A stretch of 64,000 nucleotides of DNA, from the NCBI GenBank assembly GCA_030247855.1, contig JAPDRN010000143.1, positions 1 to 64,000 of the forward strand, in the 5' to 3' direction. The translations under genes were made by a program, and so were the position numbers. Each line of letters opens with the position of its first letter. The first letter of the stretch is position 1. This document shows, piece after piece, positions 31,303 to 41,827 of this stretch. Source of the stretch: Knufia peltigerae. Its lineage: Eukaryota; Ascomycota; Eurotiomycetes; Chaetothyriales; Trichomeriaceae. Below the pieces are notes generated by a model that saw nothing but the letters and a program-made list of their open reading frames with translations, made no database searches and had not been told where the DNA came from.

Positions 31303-32772
31303 ATGTCATTGGAAATGAACAACACCCTGAACGATATGCCGACAAAGGAACGGGCGATCGTCCAAGAGGATGGCGTCGTTCCTATCGACCCGGCACAAGA
31401 GCGCAAAATCCTCATGAAAACCGACGCAGTCATTCTGACATTCATAGTTCTCCTCGCCTTCCTCATGTTCCTGGACAAAAACTGCCTGGCCTACGCCAAC
31501 ATTTTGGGAATGAAAGCCGACACACATCTCAAGGGTCAAGAGTACAGCTGGTTGGGAAGCTTGTTCTACTTTGGGTATCTGACGGGGATGCCCATATCGG
31601 CCTTTCTCATCCTTAAGTTTCCCGTGGGCCAACTGGTCGGGGTTGCCGCCGTCTGCTGGGGTATCACCATCATGTGCATGTCCGCCTGCCAGAACTTCGC
31701 CGGGTTGGCGACCGTGCGATATTTCCTGGGGTTGCTTGAAGCTCCGGCCTTCCCGTCCGCCATGATCCTCATCGGTAACTGGTGGAAGCGGAGTGAGCAA
31801 CCCTTACGTACGGCACTGTGGTACAACACTTTCGCGGGTATTTTTGGTGGGTTGCTGGCTTTCGGCATCAACAACATCGACGGAAAGTTGGCCAATTGGC
31901 GCTACCTGTTCATCATATACGGATCCATCACCATCTTCGTCGGCGCGTTGGCGTTCTTTTTCCTGCCAACATCTCCGGCGACCGCGTGGTTCTTGACACC
32001 ACGTGAACGGGAGATCGCCATTGCCCGACTCGTCGACACCCAGCAAAAGAACAACAATGATCGACCGGCCAAGTTCCAGCCGAGCCAGTGCGTCGAGGCC
32101 CTCATGTCTGCCAAGTTCTGGACATTGATCATCTTTGTCCTGGCCCAGGGTGTGACCGCGGCCGGCATTACCAACTTCAACCCACTCATCATCAAGGGCT
32201 TTGGCTTCTCCGTCCAACGCACTAACCTTCTGGCTGCACCTCAAGCTGCCGTTGGTATAGTGGCGCAGGTTTTCTTTTCCATACTCGCCTATTACATCCG
32301 CAATACTCGATGCCTTTGGTGGGCGCTGGGCACGGCGCCTGCCCTTGCCGGTGCGATAATCATCCACTCGGTTGATGTCAACAAAAATCGTCCAGTGGCA
32401 CTGGGCGGTGTGTATCTCATGGGATTCTACAACGTGGGTTTCGTCATGGCACTCGCCATCGCCACGGCGAACACGCGAGGCAGCACGAAGCGGCCCTTTG
32501 TCAATGCCGCGCTAGGCGTGTCACTGGCCGTCAGCGAAATATTTGGGCCGCAGTTTTTTCGTGAAAGTCAGGCCCCTTACTACCAGTTGGGGATCTGGGC
32601 TCTCGTTGTTTGCTACGCGATCATGATCCTGACTGCCTTTGTGTACTGGGGTTTGGCAATTTTTGCAAACAGGAACAGAGATCGGGCGGGCTGGGCAGCG
32701 GACGTGGATGAGGCTGCCACGGATGAGGATTTGACGGACGGCCAGAACAAGATACACAGGTATTCGTACTAG
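31303..32772 (+). CDS. MFS permease, Dal5/allantoate (anion:cation symporter) family
   Basis: Intronless, 489 aa. The first ATG at 31303 (MSLEMNNTLND) is used; a second Met lies four codons on. Twelve hydrophobic segments are readable, from ILTFIVLLAFLMFLDKNCLAYAN (TM1) to LGIWALVVCYAIMILTAFVYWG near the end, with a charged loop around TPREREIAIARLVDTQ in the middle. The family markers YSWLGSLFYFGYL and RYFLGLLEAPAFPSAM match fungal allantoate/ureidosuccinate/vitamin permeases. It should import an organic anion across the plasma membrane. Substrate cannot be told from sequence; amino-acid derivatives or nicotinate-like acids are typical. Its neighbours and GATA sites suggest nitrogen scavenging. 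Confidence 0.93.
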   Translation: MSLEMNNTLNDMPTKERAIVQEDGVVPIDPAQERKILMKTDAVILTFIVLLAFLMFLDKNCLAYANILGMKADTHLKGQEYSWLGSLFYFGYLTGMPISAFLILKFPVGQLVGVAAVCWGITIMCMSACQNFAGLATVRYFLGLLEAPAFPSAMILIGNWWKRSEQPLRTALWYNTFAGIFGGLLAFGINNIDGKLANWRYLFIIYGSITIFVGALAFFFLPTSPATAWFLTPREREIAIARLVDTQQKNNNDRPAKFQPSQCVEALMSAKFWTLIIFVLAQGVTAAGITNFNPLIIKGFGFSVQRTNLLAAPQAAVGIVAQVFFSILAYYIRNTRCLWWALGTAPALAGAIIIHSVDVNKNRPVALGGVYLMGFYNVGFVMALAIATANTRGSTKRPFVNAALGVSLAVSEIFGPQFFRESQAPYYQLGIWALVVCYAIMILTAFVYWGLAIFANRNRDRAGWAADVDEAATDEDLTDGQNKIHRYSY

Positions 32773-33297
32773 AGATGAGCAAGGGAAATGAGCGGTCGAT
32801 GCCCCTTCAAAACCATGTTTCCACTTCTACCCTTAGGGTCAGACTGCAGATCAATACGAATGGGTGGCTCGCGAACGTTCACATTCCTTCGGGCAAAAGC
32901 CGCTCTGTCGTTGACTCGCTTATTGCGACTTCATCGCTGTGCTGAATCAACCATTTCTGACACGAGCTCCGAAAAGGCACCGCTGACACAGACACTGATT
33001 GGTGAACTAGATTCGGGTCGATGGAATGATAAAGTTTCTGACTCGTCGTCGCAAGAGTCATAAGTACCATTTGCCCCCCAAGTTTCACCCTCGGACATTC
33101 AACAAGCGCTGATGTGATAACCGGGGTACTCCACCTCCGCTCCTGGGGATCTCAGGGTTCTGGGGAAGCGAAGTACCTACTCGACGGGACAACGTCGTCT
33201 ATAATAAAGAGGCGAGGCCTCGTTTTCATTTCCTAAACGATTTCGCAACCGTTAGACACAAAAGTGTACCATACGAGAAAATTCTTCCGACGTCAAG
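32773..33297. other. Intergenic between two permease genes
   Basis: 3-prime flank of the Dal5-like gene and promoter of the sugar-type permease. A 91-codon ORF at 32788-33063 starts 15 bp after the permease stop but has no recognisable feature. A TATA-like stretch (tctataataaag) lies about 100 bp before the next ATG. Confidence 0.4.
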
Positions 33298-35524
33298 ATG
33301 GCACATGACCATGAGCAGAAAGCCGTCAAGAAGCAAAGGATCAACACTTACAATGTGTTGTTGCTTTGTTTCATCGGTCTTGGCTCAATGACCTATGGTT
33401 ATACTGCTTCCATCATTGGAACCACCTTGGGTACATACATACGTTTCTTCTCACCATCTCATTGGCACAACCTCCCCCCCCCCCCTCCGGTTAGCACTCC
33501 CTAGCTAAGTGGTAAATTTTTGCCTAGGACAACCTTCGTTCATCGAATACTTTGATCTTGCCACCAGAAGTAATGGAACCGATTTGATAAGTACCATGAA
33601 TGGACTCTTTCAGACGGGCGGTACCTTGGGGACCTTGATGCTCCCATACGTGGCAGACCGATGGGGTCGTAAATGGGCCATCGCCGTGGTAATGAACTGC
33701 CCTCGAACCCCCCCTTCCCCCCCTGATACCGTCCTGTGAGGTGTGAGCTGACCACTTTTGAAACGTCTGAAATTAGCCTGCTTTCATCGCCGTCGTCTCT
33801 GGAGCCTTTTTGGCCGGAAGTACCAACATAGGAGAGTTTCTACTGTTTCGGTTCTTTGCTGGAGCCGCGGCTTTCATGATCCTAGCGGCTGTACCGGTAC
33901 GAATACACAGACCCCCCCCCTGACCATTTTCGAGTCTTGCCATCGTATTCGAGTATCCAAGTCCTGAAAAAAAAAACACTCACGTTGCCCGTGCCTCAGA
34001 TTTGGATGTCCGAGGTTGTACCCGTCAACTTGAGAGGAGCCTTGGTTGATGTCCACGCCGTCTTTTTGATCCTGGGTTACACGGTCCAAGGTTGGGTAGG
34101 GTTCGGTTTCTACTTTTGGGACGGAGGTTCAGCCACATGGAGACCACCTCTCGCCCTTCAATGCGCTTGGCCTCTTTTGCTCTTGTGTGGCATCTATTGG
34201 GTTCCGGAATCTGTGAGTCACATTTCAATCACCTCTTGTTGATGGATGTTTTTTCCTCTCTTCTTGACGGTCAATTATACGTACTGACAGACCAAAAACC
34301 AAAAATAAGCCTCGTTGGCTAGTCATGAAAGGTCGCGTCGAAGAAGCAAAACAGATCTTGTTCAGGTTACATTCTGACCCGGACGATCCCGACGACGAGT
34401 TTGCCCACGCAGAGTACTTTCAAATCCAGAAACAACTCGCCATCGACAAGACTTTGGGTAACACCTGGATGCACATGATCAAGAAACCTTCTTATCGCAA
34501 ACGATGTTTTCTGGCGATCGGCACGACGGGTATCATTCAATGTTCTGGAGTGTTGGTCATCAACAGTGAGTGACTTCAAATCATGAAGAAGGGAGATTCA
34601 GGAGATGTCAGAGGCTGACAGCTTGAACAATCAAAAGACTACGGACCGACATTGTATAAAAATCTCGGATTCAGTCCGGTCAAACAACTTCTCTATCCGG
34701 CCGCGTGGCTCACCTTGACTCTGGGGATCAACATCATGGCCATGGCGATTGTCGACTTGTTCGCTCGAAATCGATACATGGCTTTCGGGGTGTTGGGTTG
34801 CATGGTCACACTCATCATCGAGGCGGCACTGGTGGCGGAGTTTGTCCCTTCCGACAACCACTCCGCTCTGTTGGCTGCCGTCGCCATGTTTTTTATATTT
34901 CAAATCTTTTATGGATTTTGTTTAGACGGTAAGTGTTTGAGTTTGACTCGTTTGTGGTTTTTCTTTCAAGAGATCAGAGTCCAAAATCCAGAGAGTTACT
35001 GACTGACGATGTATGAAAAATTGAAATAAATCTACAGGAACACAATTCAGTTACCTAAACGAGTTGTTCCCCACTCACATCAGGGCAAAGGGGGTATGTT
35101 TGGGTGTATCAATGATCTCACTCATGAACATCATTTGGCTTCAAGCCGCTCCCACCGCTTTCGAGTAAGTACGACAATCACGTAGTTCCCAAGATCATGC
35201 CCAAGCCTGTCTGAAGTACATTTTGACTGATGACTTTCCAACAGAACCGTTGGTTGGAAATTTTATCTGGCATTCATCATACCAGGGACCATTGGTGGTA
35301 TCATCATGCTATTCTTCTTTCCAGACACAAAAGGTGTACCTCTCGAAGAGATTGCGGCAATATTCGGTGACGCCGATGAAGTGGCCATTTATCAGAGGGA
35401 CATCGAGATCGATCATACGACTCACGATATAATTACTCATGACCACGACCGGGAAACCGAAAAGGTTGCTACAGGTGTCATGGAAGATGTCAAACATTCC
35501 GAAACGACCGATAACAATGTTTGA
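33298..35524 (+). CDS. MFS sugar transporter
   Basis: Model: exons 33298-33430, 33528-33688, 33777-33896, 34000-34212, 34310-34565, 34638-34928, 35038-35164, 35245-35524 (526 aa, eight exons); every phase agrees. Sugar-porter signatures are all present: GSMTYGYTASIIG in TM1, ADRWGRKW after TM2, PESPRWLVMKGR after TM6 (rebuilt across a junction), YLNELFPTHIRAKG in the second half, and FFPDTKGVPLEEI after TM12. It is likely a lactose/hexose-type proton symporter of the plasma membrane; substrate is undetermined. The C-terminal tail is rich in D, H and T. Several introns contain homopolymers (C-runs near 33476-33486 and 33913-33921, an A-run near 33966-33976). Confidence 0.93.
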
Positions 35525-35710
35525 GGGGATTGTCAGCAGGCTTTGTATGTGCCAGCCATTGGCAGTCGACTCATTTTTCATCGAGAAGAGAATGACCGAG
35601 TTTAGAAAGCTGATTTTACTCTCAGGAGAACAGAATTCCTTCCATGAGGAGCATATACTGTACTGTGGGTGGACTCTCAATGATCGCCGCGGAGATATAT
35701 TCGTACCTAC

Positions 35711-35728
35711 ATATATATATATATATAT
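35711..35728. repeat. (AT)9 microsatellite
   Basis: Perfect AT dinucleotide run between the sugar permease and the convergent flavin monooxygenase gene. Confidence 0.8.
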
Positions 35729-35791
35729 GTGTGTCCAATCATGGTTTCCCATCATATACACTCCTTGAGTGCCTTGTGGTTCTTGTTTCTG

Positions 35792-37801
35792 TTATTCATA
35801 TTGAGGCAGAGGAGTACCCATCAACGACGCTTTGATCTGCAAGGCCACGAATCTAGAAAAGTATCTCGCTTGTCCGACCGTGCCTCCTACGTACCATAAT
35901 GCAGGGTCTGTAATTTTTTGTGGGCAAAGAGTCAGCATTTCCGCACATCAAATAACAGTCAAAGGTGGAGTGGTGGAGAGAAGACAGTAGACTTACGACC
36001 GGTGGGTTTATATGCACCTCTGAGCTCCCCTTCTTCGTCAAAACCCCAATAATCCGAGACCTTCGACGCGACGTCTTTACCAAAGATGCGAACCACGTCG
36101 GCCTTTGCGTCTCCGATAAAACCGGTACAAAAGACAACCACGTCCGCTTGAACCTCAGTTCCATCGTCGAAACCCAGACCTGTTGTGGCAAAGTGGGTTA
36201 TCCTCGCGTCGGACTTCATCTTGATCTAAATGCGAAGGTCAGCGGGAGGAGACCGAGACAGACACACAAAGGTAAAATTAGACCAAACCCACCAATCCGG
36301 TCGAGATCAACTTTGAACATCCAACATCCATATAGTGACCCCCGGCCCTCTCACCGATCTGATACCAGATATCTCCATACCGTTCGACGCGAAACCCGAC
36401 GGCCTCGAGCGCGTCGAACCGTGCAGGGTCCTGACTGGCCATGCTGTGAAAGGCCGCGTTGGACATCAATCTCAACACGGCGTAGGGCGTCGACATTCCC
36501 TCAAAGTCGGCCTCTGACGTAGGTATCTCGGTGTTGTATGAGATATCACTGACATATTTATAAAATTCCCCAGGGATGACGTACGTGCGGCTCTTTTGGA
36601 CCATGGTGACAGACGTCAGTCCCGCCTTCACCATATCTTCAGCGACGTCGTGGGCCGTGTTGGCTGTGCCGACCACGATGCCCCTTTTCCCCTTCCAAGA
36701 GCCCGAGGACCTGTAGTCCGCCGAATGTAGCACGGTCCCTTGGAAATCGTGGCCGCCCGGTAAATTGGGCATGACCGGGATCTGGCCACAGGCACCGACG
36801 GCCATGATGACATGTCGTGAAAGGATCGTTTTCCTGGGACGGTCGGCACCGTGTGTGACCTGGAGCAACCATATCTTGCGTTCTTCATCCCACGACCCCG
36901 AGTCTAGGTTGGTATTGCACCATACGTGCTGGTCGACCCCGGTTCTCCGTGCCCATTCCCGGTGTCCTCGAGCGAGATCGTATTTGGTCAGGTACTCCTG
37001 ATACCCTTCAAAAGTTCGACCAAATGGTAGATGGCTGTACTCGCGCGGCGTGTGGAGCCTAGTCGAGTCGTATCGATTCATCCAGCTGTCGCCGATTTTG
37101 GCGTTCCGCTCGAGAACGACGTAGGACGAAATGCCCAACGCTTGGAGACGACCCGCCGAGCTCAGCCCTGCTTGGCCGGCACCGACAATGACACAATCGT
37201 ATGTTTCGGAGCTGGACGACTCTTCGAGGGGTTTGGCTCCATTGGTGGCGCCATTTCGACCATTATTGTCTTGATCTGAACTGACCACTCTTTCCTCTTC
37301 GGGACCAACATCGATCCAAGTAATCTCGTCAACACTGGAAACTCCCTCTAGATCGTCCAAAACAGTCCGAATTAGCCATATTTTCCATTTGCCTTGCTCG
37401 TCACATATCAAAGATAAGATCCCTCGACAGTGCGCCGCCGGAGTCCCTCGCAGATTGAAGGTGAATTGAACGTCAAGCCACTGATAGTGGCCCATTCTCA
37501 CGGGCCTGGTCCGACCAGAAACAAAAGAGAAGCCTTCGCATTTTCGACTTGCACATGTCGAAGTCCAGACTTTGACAATTGATTCGCGGGTATAGAATGT
37601 TCTCAAAGAACCTGTCAAAGCAAAGCAATCGCGCCATAGAGGTTTCGCGGCCAGAATATCTTCGTTCAAAGTGCCCAATGCATTGACGAAAGATGTGGCT
37701 GTTTTGTCATCGAGTTCAGCCAAGGTGGTTGACGTCGGTAATTGCGTAAGAAGAGTTTCGAGACTCGTCCTCGGCGCATAGGGGCCAACTTCGACAGTCA
37801 T
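35792..37801 (-). CDS. NTF2-like / flavin-containing monooxygenase fusion
   Basis: Model: exons 37801-36293, 36225-35997, 35907-35792 (617 aa); phases agree. The first 150 or so residues resemble the SnoaL/NTF2-like cone fold (FYTRESIVKVW, then MGHYQWLDVQFTFNLRG), a domain often fused in front of fungal FMOs. Next is the FAD site CVIVGAGQAGLSSAG, DSWMNRYDSTRLHTPREYSHLPF, and the NADP site GIVVGTANTAHDVAEDM, where the middle Gly of GxGxxG is Ala. ADVVVFCTGFIGD is the late FMO/BVMO motif, and the tail has WYVGGTVGQARYFSR. It probably N- or S-oxygenates a small molecule, or acts as a Baeyer-Villiger enzyme; substrate unknown. It is divergent from an EthD-domain gene. Confidence 0.92.
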
Positions 37802-38453
37802 CGTGGTTGCTCGAGCGGCACGAAGGGATACCAGCGATCGGTGTCGTCGATCTACGAAACAATCGGTTTTGGTGCTTCAGGGCACAACTTCGTCAGAGAG
37901 GAAAGCAATTTGAGACATGTCGACAAGTTGGCAAGCCAAATTTATACCTCTTTGTAGAAGTTTCGAGGACTGTTGACGACTGACCCACCGCCCGGGGCAC
38001 GCCTCTCTCATACGTTTCACCCGATCACTCGAGACTGGAAGTCCTTGAAGTCGAAAAATGTCAGGCAAACAAGTCCCGATCAGGGGCGGGCGGGGGGCCG
38101 CGGGCAAACTGATCTTTCCTTGGTTGTAAACCTGTCCTCCCGGCCCCAACTGGTTTTTTGTTTGGTCGTCAGCGAAACGATAGATCCAGCTTATGCTTTT
38201 AGCCTCTCGCAAGAGTATTGCATAGCCTGGTGTTTGGTCGTGTCTTGTCGGGAGCCGTCTTTTGGTACTCTTGCAAGGGTAGATCTATCGGAGTTGGCCC
38301 AAGGGGGCGGCGCCCCACACTCGTCTTCATTTGTATTCTAGACGACATTCAATATAGTCACTATTACCTATAATTTCAATCAACTTCGCCTATTATAAAG
38401 AATAAATTCCAAGGTCAACTGGAGGTATCTGTCCACCCGGCCATCATTTCGTC
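37802..38453. other. Divergent promoter, flavin monooxygenase and EthD gene
   Basis: 652 bp shared upstream region. Open frames at 38212-37877 (minus) and 37973-38341 (plus) overlap one another and lack family signal. G-runs lie near 38085-38097. No repeat or RNA gene recognised. Confidence 0.4.
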
Positions 38454-39444
38454 ATGTCTTCGGTACTGCCGATCAAGCAAATTTGTGCAATCAGGAGGAA
38501 GCCCTGTTTGACGCGCAAGGAGTATCTTGACTACCGTTTTAATGTCCATGGTGCAATTACGGACGGGACTGACAATAAAGATGAAAAACCACAGTGAGAT
38601 GTCCTGCCTGGGAATCGACAAGTCAGGAAGAGTTGTATACTGACATTGCGATCAAAGTAAATATATCCAGACCCAAGTGTTTGACTCCGTTTTCGGGGCA
38701 AGACAAGGAGGGCCGTTCAATGCCAACCAGCATTGGGTCGGCCGTGACGATGTGACAGAGCTCTTCTTCAGGAACGGTGAACACGTGCTTCGATGCTTCA
38801 CGTCCGACCACGTCAAGGAGAAGGTGGGCCCGGATGGTGCCCAGTTCGCCGACTTTGAAACCAACGTTGTACTCATGGCGCACGAGAAAGTGGTGGATGT
38901 CATCGACACGAGACTCGCGACTCGCCGTCTCGAGCCCGGCTTGTTCAAACCTGGAGGAAGTGCGACGGTAGCTCTGTACTTCATCTCCTCTGCCGATCAT
39001 GGGACCGAAGGGAAACGACTCGAAGCCAGACTCACTCCTCTCCTCGTCGATGCCCTCCAGCGGCATTGCCAAGATGAGGTCTGGCGACTGGAAGCCAATA
39101 TCGGCACCGCGTCAAAGGAATTTGACCTCGCTTCGTACTTCGGCGGAGGAGGGATGCCACCCTTTTGCTTGGTGTACAAGGCTTTCCTCAAAGGTCGTGC
39201 CTCTGTGCCCTTCTTCAGGAAGAGTCAACGTACCTTTGAAGCCACTGCACACGAAAACTTTGACGTGCATTCGTCTTTTGTCTTGTTTGGAGAAGAAGCG
39301 TTGATCATGGATATGGACGGGGAAATCAGAGTATGTTGAATTTCTTTCTTGGGCCTTTCCGAAAACTAACGAGTTGTCCAGTTCGCTCCTGACCGTCAGC
39401 CTTGTTTTCCAGATTTACCTGGTCCAACACATTTGAGCATCTAG
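38454..39444 (+). CDS. EthD-domain protein
   Basis: Model: exons 38454-38593, 38658-39330, 39382-39444 (291 aa); phases agree and the second intron has a CTAAC branch-like sequence 12 nt before its AG. The N-terminus IKQICAIRRKPCLTRKEYLD continues into YRFNVHG and, across the intron, HKYIQTQVFDSVFG. This is the EthD dimeric alpha-beta-barrel pattern (K-R-K-x-G-x-[ST]-x-E-x-F...HG...HxxxY). Family members take part in breakdown or tailoring of aromatic and ether compounds, often as accessory or cyclase-like enzymes. The C-terminal half, about 150 residues, is a second open region without a recognised name. Its divergent partner is a flavin monooxygenase, suggesting a joint oxidative step. Confidence 0.85.
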
Positions 39445-40859
39445 GAGCGACTCCTTTTCTGGGGGTTTCGTGAGCTGTCCAAGAATATCCAAAGGAGAAA
39501 TGCAACGGAAGAAAAGTGACATCGGTAATATTTGAGCGCGGGAATGAAGAAAGCCACGCCACGTGCAACGGGGGGGATCAGCGAGATGTCTGTTACCTAC
39601 CACTACTCATACAATTCCATCTTGACGATGCATCAAAAATATCTCGATCATGAGGTTCTCGACCTCGGTATAACTCCCGTAAGGATTGTCTTATCTGGTA
39701 ATACCGTCTCCCATTCCCGATTAGTATCTATCGAGACACCAAGAAATATGAGTGGCGAGTAAGACGATACGATTTCACGTGATTCGAGGCGATATCTCGG
39801 AGCACACAGTATATTCCCCGTAATATTGTCGTCCCCTTCGCTCGTCTCGGGTCTCTCGCTTGCAAGTCTTTTGCACGAATCAATCAATACAGCTTGACGT
39901 CTTTCTGCACATTCTCACGAGGCTAGAGGTCTCCGGACGAGCGCAATGTTTCTGGATTAGGGATCGATGGTGGGTGTGTATGTGGTCTATGCGAGGGTCT
40001 TTCTGCTGGCCGAAAGCGAACAGACGGACTAAATAATCAGGGAAAAAACGGGTGTCAAAAACAGCAAGGTCTATATCTGCATTTACTCTCTCTGTACATA
40101 CAAATGATTTTCGCCACGTGATGATGATAATGATGATAACTCAGCCCTAAGGCCGCCATCATCATCATCAGAAACACACCAACCCACCCCCTGTCTGGTA
40201 CTCAGCCTCGTAGACCTTTCCACACACATCACTTTAGCTTGTGTACCCTACGATATCTTGCCGGTACGTTCGCCACTCCGTTTCCCTAGCGTATCCGGAT
40301 AAGTAAAAATCCGCGTCCAGGTCTGACAGGGTCAACCTGGGATGTTTTTTTTCCTTCTAGGCGTGTTGTTTTGAGGAGGATCCCGTTTGGCCGACGTCCA
40401 GGAAAAAGAAAGAACTGCCTTTTCGTGTAGTAAGGCCTGCTAATGCATGATCTGGGGGGACAGCAGACCGCCCCAGAGTCCAAACATATGTCAGCAAAGG
40501 GACCTAGGTATCCAATGGCTGCGCTTACGAGTAATCTTTGCCGCCTCGGAATCTGTAGGCCACATGCTTCTAGTTCACAACAACAACAACAACAACAACG
40601 TCCCTCTCCGTGCTCTTGGAAGTTCGGACTTTATGAGTTGAGCAAATGCCGAGACTATGAATCCTTGCAAAGTCAGAGAGTACTTCCCTGGGAACAGTTG
40701 AAACTTTTCAGTAGAGTTGAAATCTACAAAATAATTCTCCTTAATGAGAGGAACAGGCCTGTCGCGCCAGCGCGCAGATTTTATGTAAGCTAAGGTACTC
40801 CACGAATCATCACTGCGATCATCGCTCCTAAGGACGAATTTCCAGCGCTCCATGATTGC
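39445..40859. other. Intergenic, 1.4 kb
   Basis: Convergent 3-prime flanks. No gene recognised. Contains TGATGA/ATCATC-type short repeats around 40120-40175 and a (CAA)7 run at 40578-40598. ORFs here follow the repeats and are not coding-like. Confidence 0.45.
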
Positions 40860-41827
40860 CTAATCGATCAGTCGTCCATAGTCGTCGAGATAACTAACAA
40901 GGTTGCATTAGTGGCGAATCTAAGAAGTACCAAATTCGACAGTTACCTTTGTAAATAGGGAGAGAGGCGAAAGTTCGGCATCCGGGTTGCTCTTCGCAGA
41001 TATCGAATGGCTCTGGTGAAGTATTGTTCATTGTTGTGAGAGTAAGTCACATTGCCAAGGTGCATCAGCGACTCTGCGGCCTGGTGCGCATTAGTAAATT
41101 TCTATAGCCATGCGAAACGGTGGCAATGTGATGTGCGTGGCAACACTGACCTCTGAAAGCAAGTCACCCGTCAAAGTCCCATCCGCTTCAGTAATCTCGA
41201 CAGCCCTCGAGAGGAAGTCGACCGCTGGAATCAGCATACCACGAGCTTCCACATAATCTGCTGTATGCGCCCGAGCGTCAGCCTCTACGTTGGCACGGTC
41301 GGCTTCTCGAGCCTCTTCCGACGACGAATATCCGATCCTATCATTCGTACTGAGTGGCCGACCACTACTGCCGCTAGACGATCCCCCTTCCTGCCGATGT
41401 ATTCGCGAAAGGGCAGCCTGCGACCGGGCGAGCCAATTTTGGCCAAGGCCTATCGAGCATGAGCCAAAGTCATACATGGAGACATGATTCACTAACCTCG
41501 AAGGGCGCCTGCGTCTTCGGGGTTTCTCGTGAGTAGGAGAAGCCATTGAGCCATACACCAGTCCGAAATATCAACCACACCAGCACTGTCTACCTCGGGA
41601 TATGCTAATTTCTGCAAGGCACAGATAACGAGGATCTGGTCGGCGGCATACTCCGGAAAGCGGACGAAGCCTGTACTCTCGAAAGTCGATATTGCTGCCC
41701 TGGCAGTGAAGATTCGCTGTTCCCAGGAAATAGTCCCTTGCGGATTTTCGGATATACGTCGAACATCGCGAATCGCTCGTTGATTTTGGGACTCCTGTAG
41801 TTGATTCAACCCATTCCTGGTAGGCAT
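40860..41827 (-). CDS. Conserved hypothetical repeat-type (TPR-like) protein
   Basis: Model: exons 41827-41497, 41449-41151, 41080-40947, 40893-40860 (265 aa); introns are 47-70 nt and phases agree. No named domain is certain. The helix-pair pattern (FPEYAADQILVICALQKLAYP; ISDWCMAQWLLLLTRNPEDA; LGQNWLARSQAALSRIHR; FLSRAVEITEADGTLTGDLL; AAESLMHLGNVTY; AIRYLRRATRMP) repeats every 35-40 residues, like tetratricopeptide units. It ends PYLQSYLDDYGRLID. A Gly/Ser-rich linker sits near residue 135. Such proteins usually act as scaffolds; the role is unknown. The joined exons read smoothly, which supports the gene even though its function is open. Confidence 0.75.
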
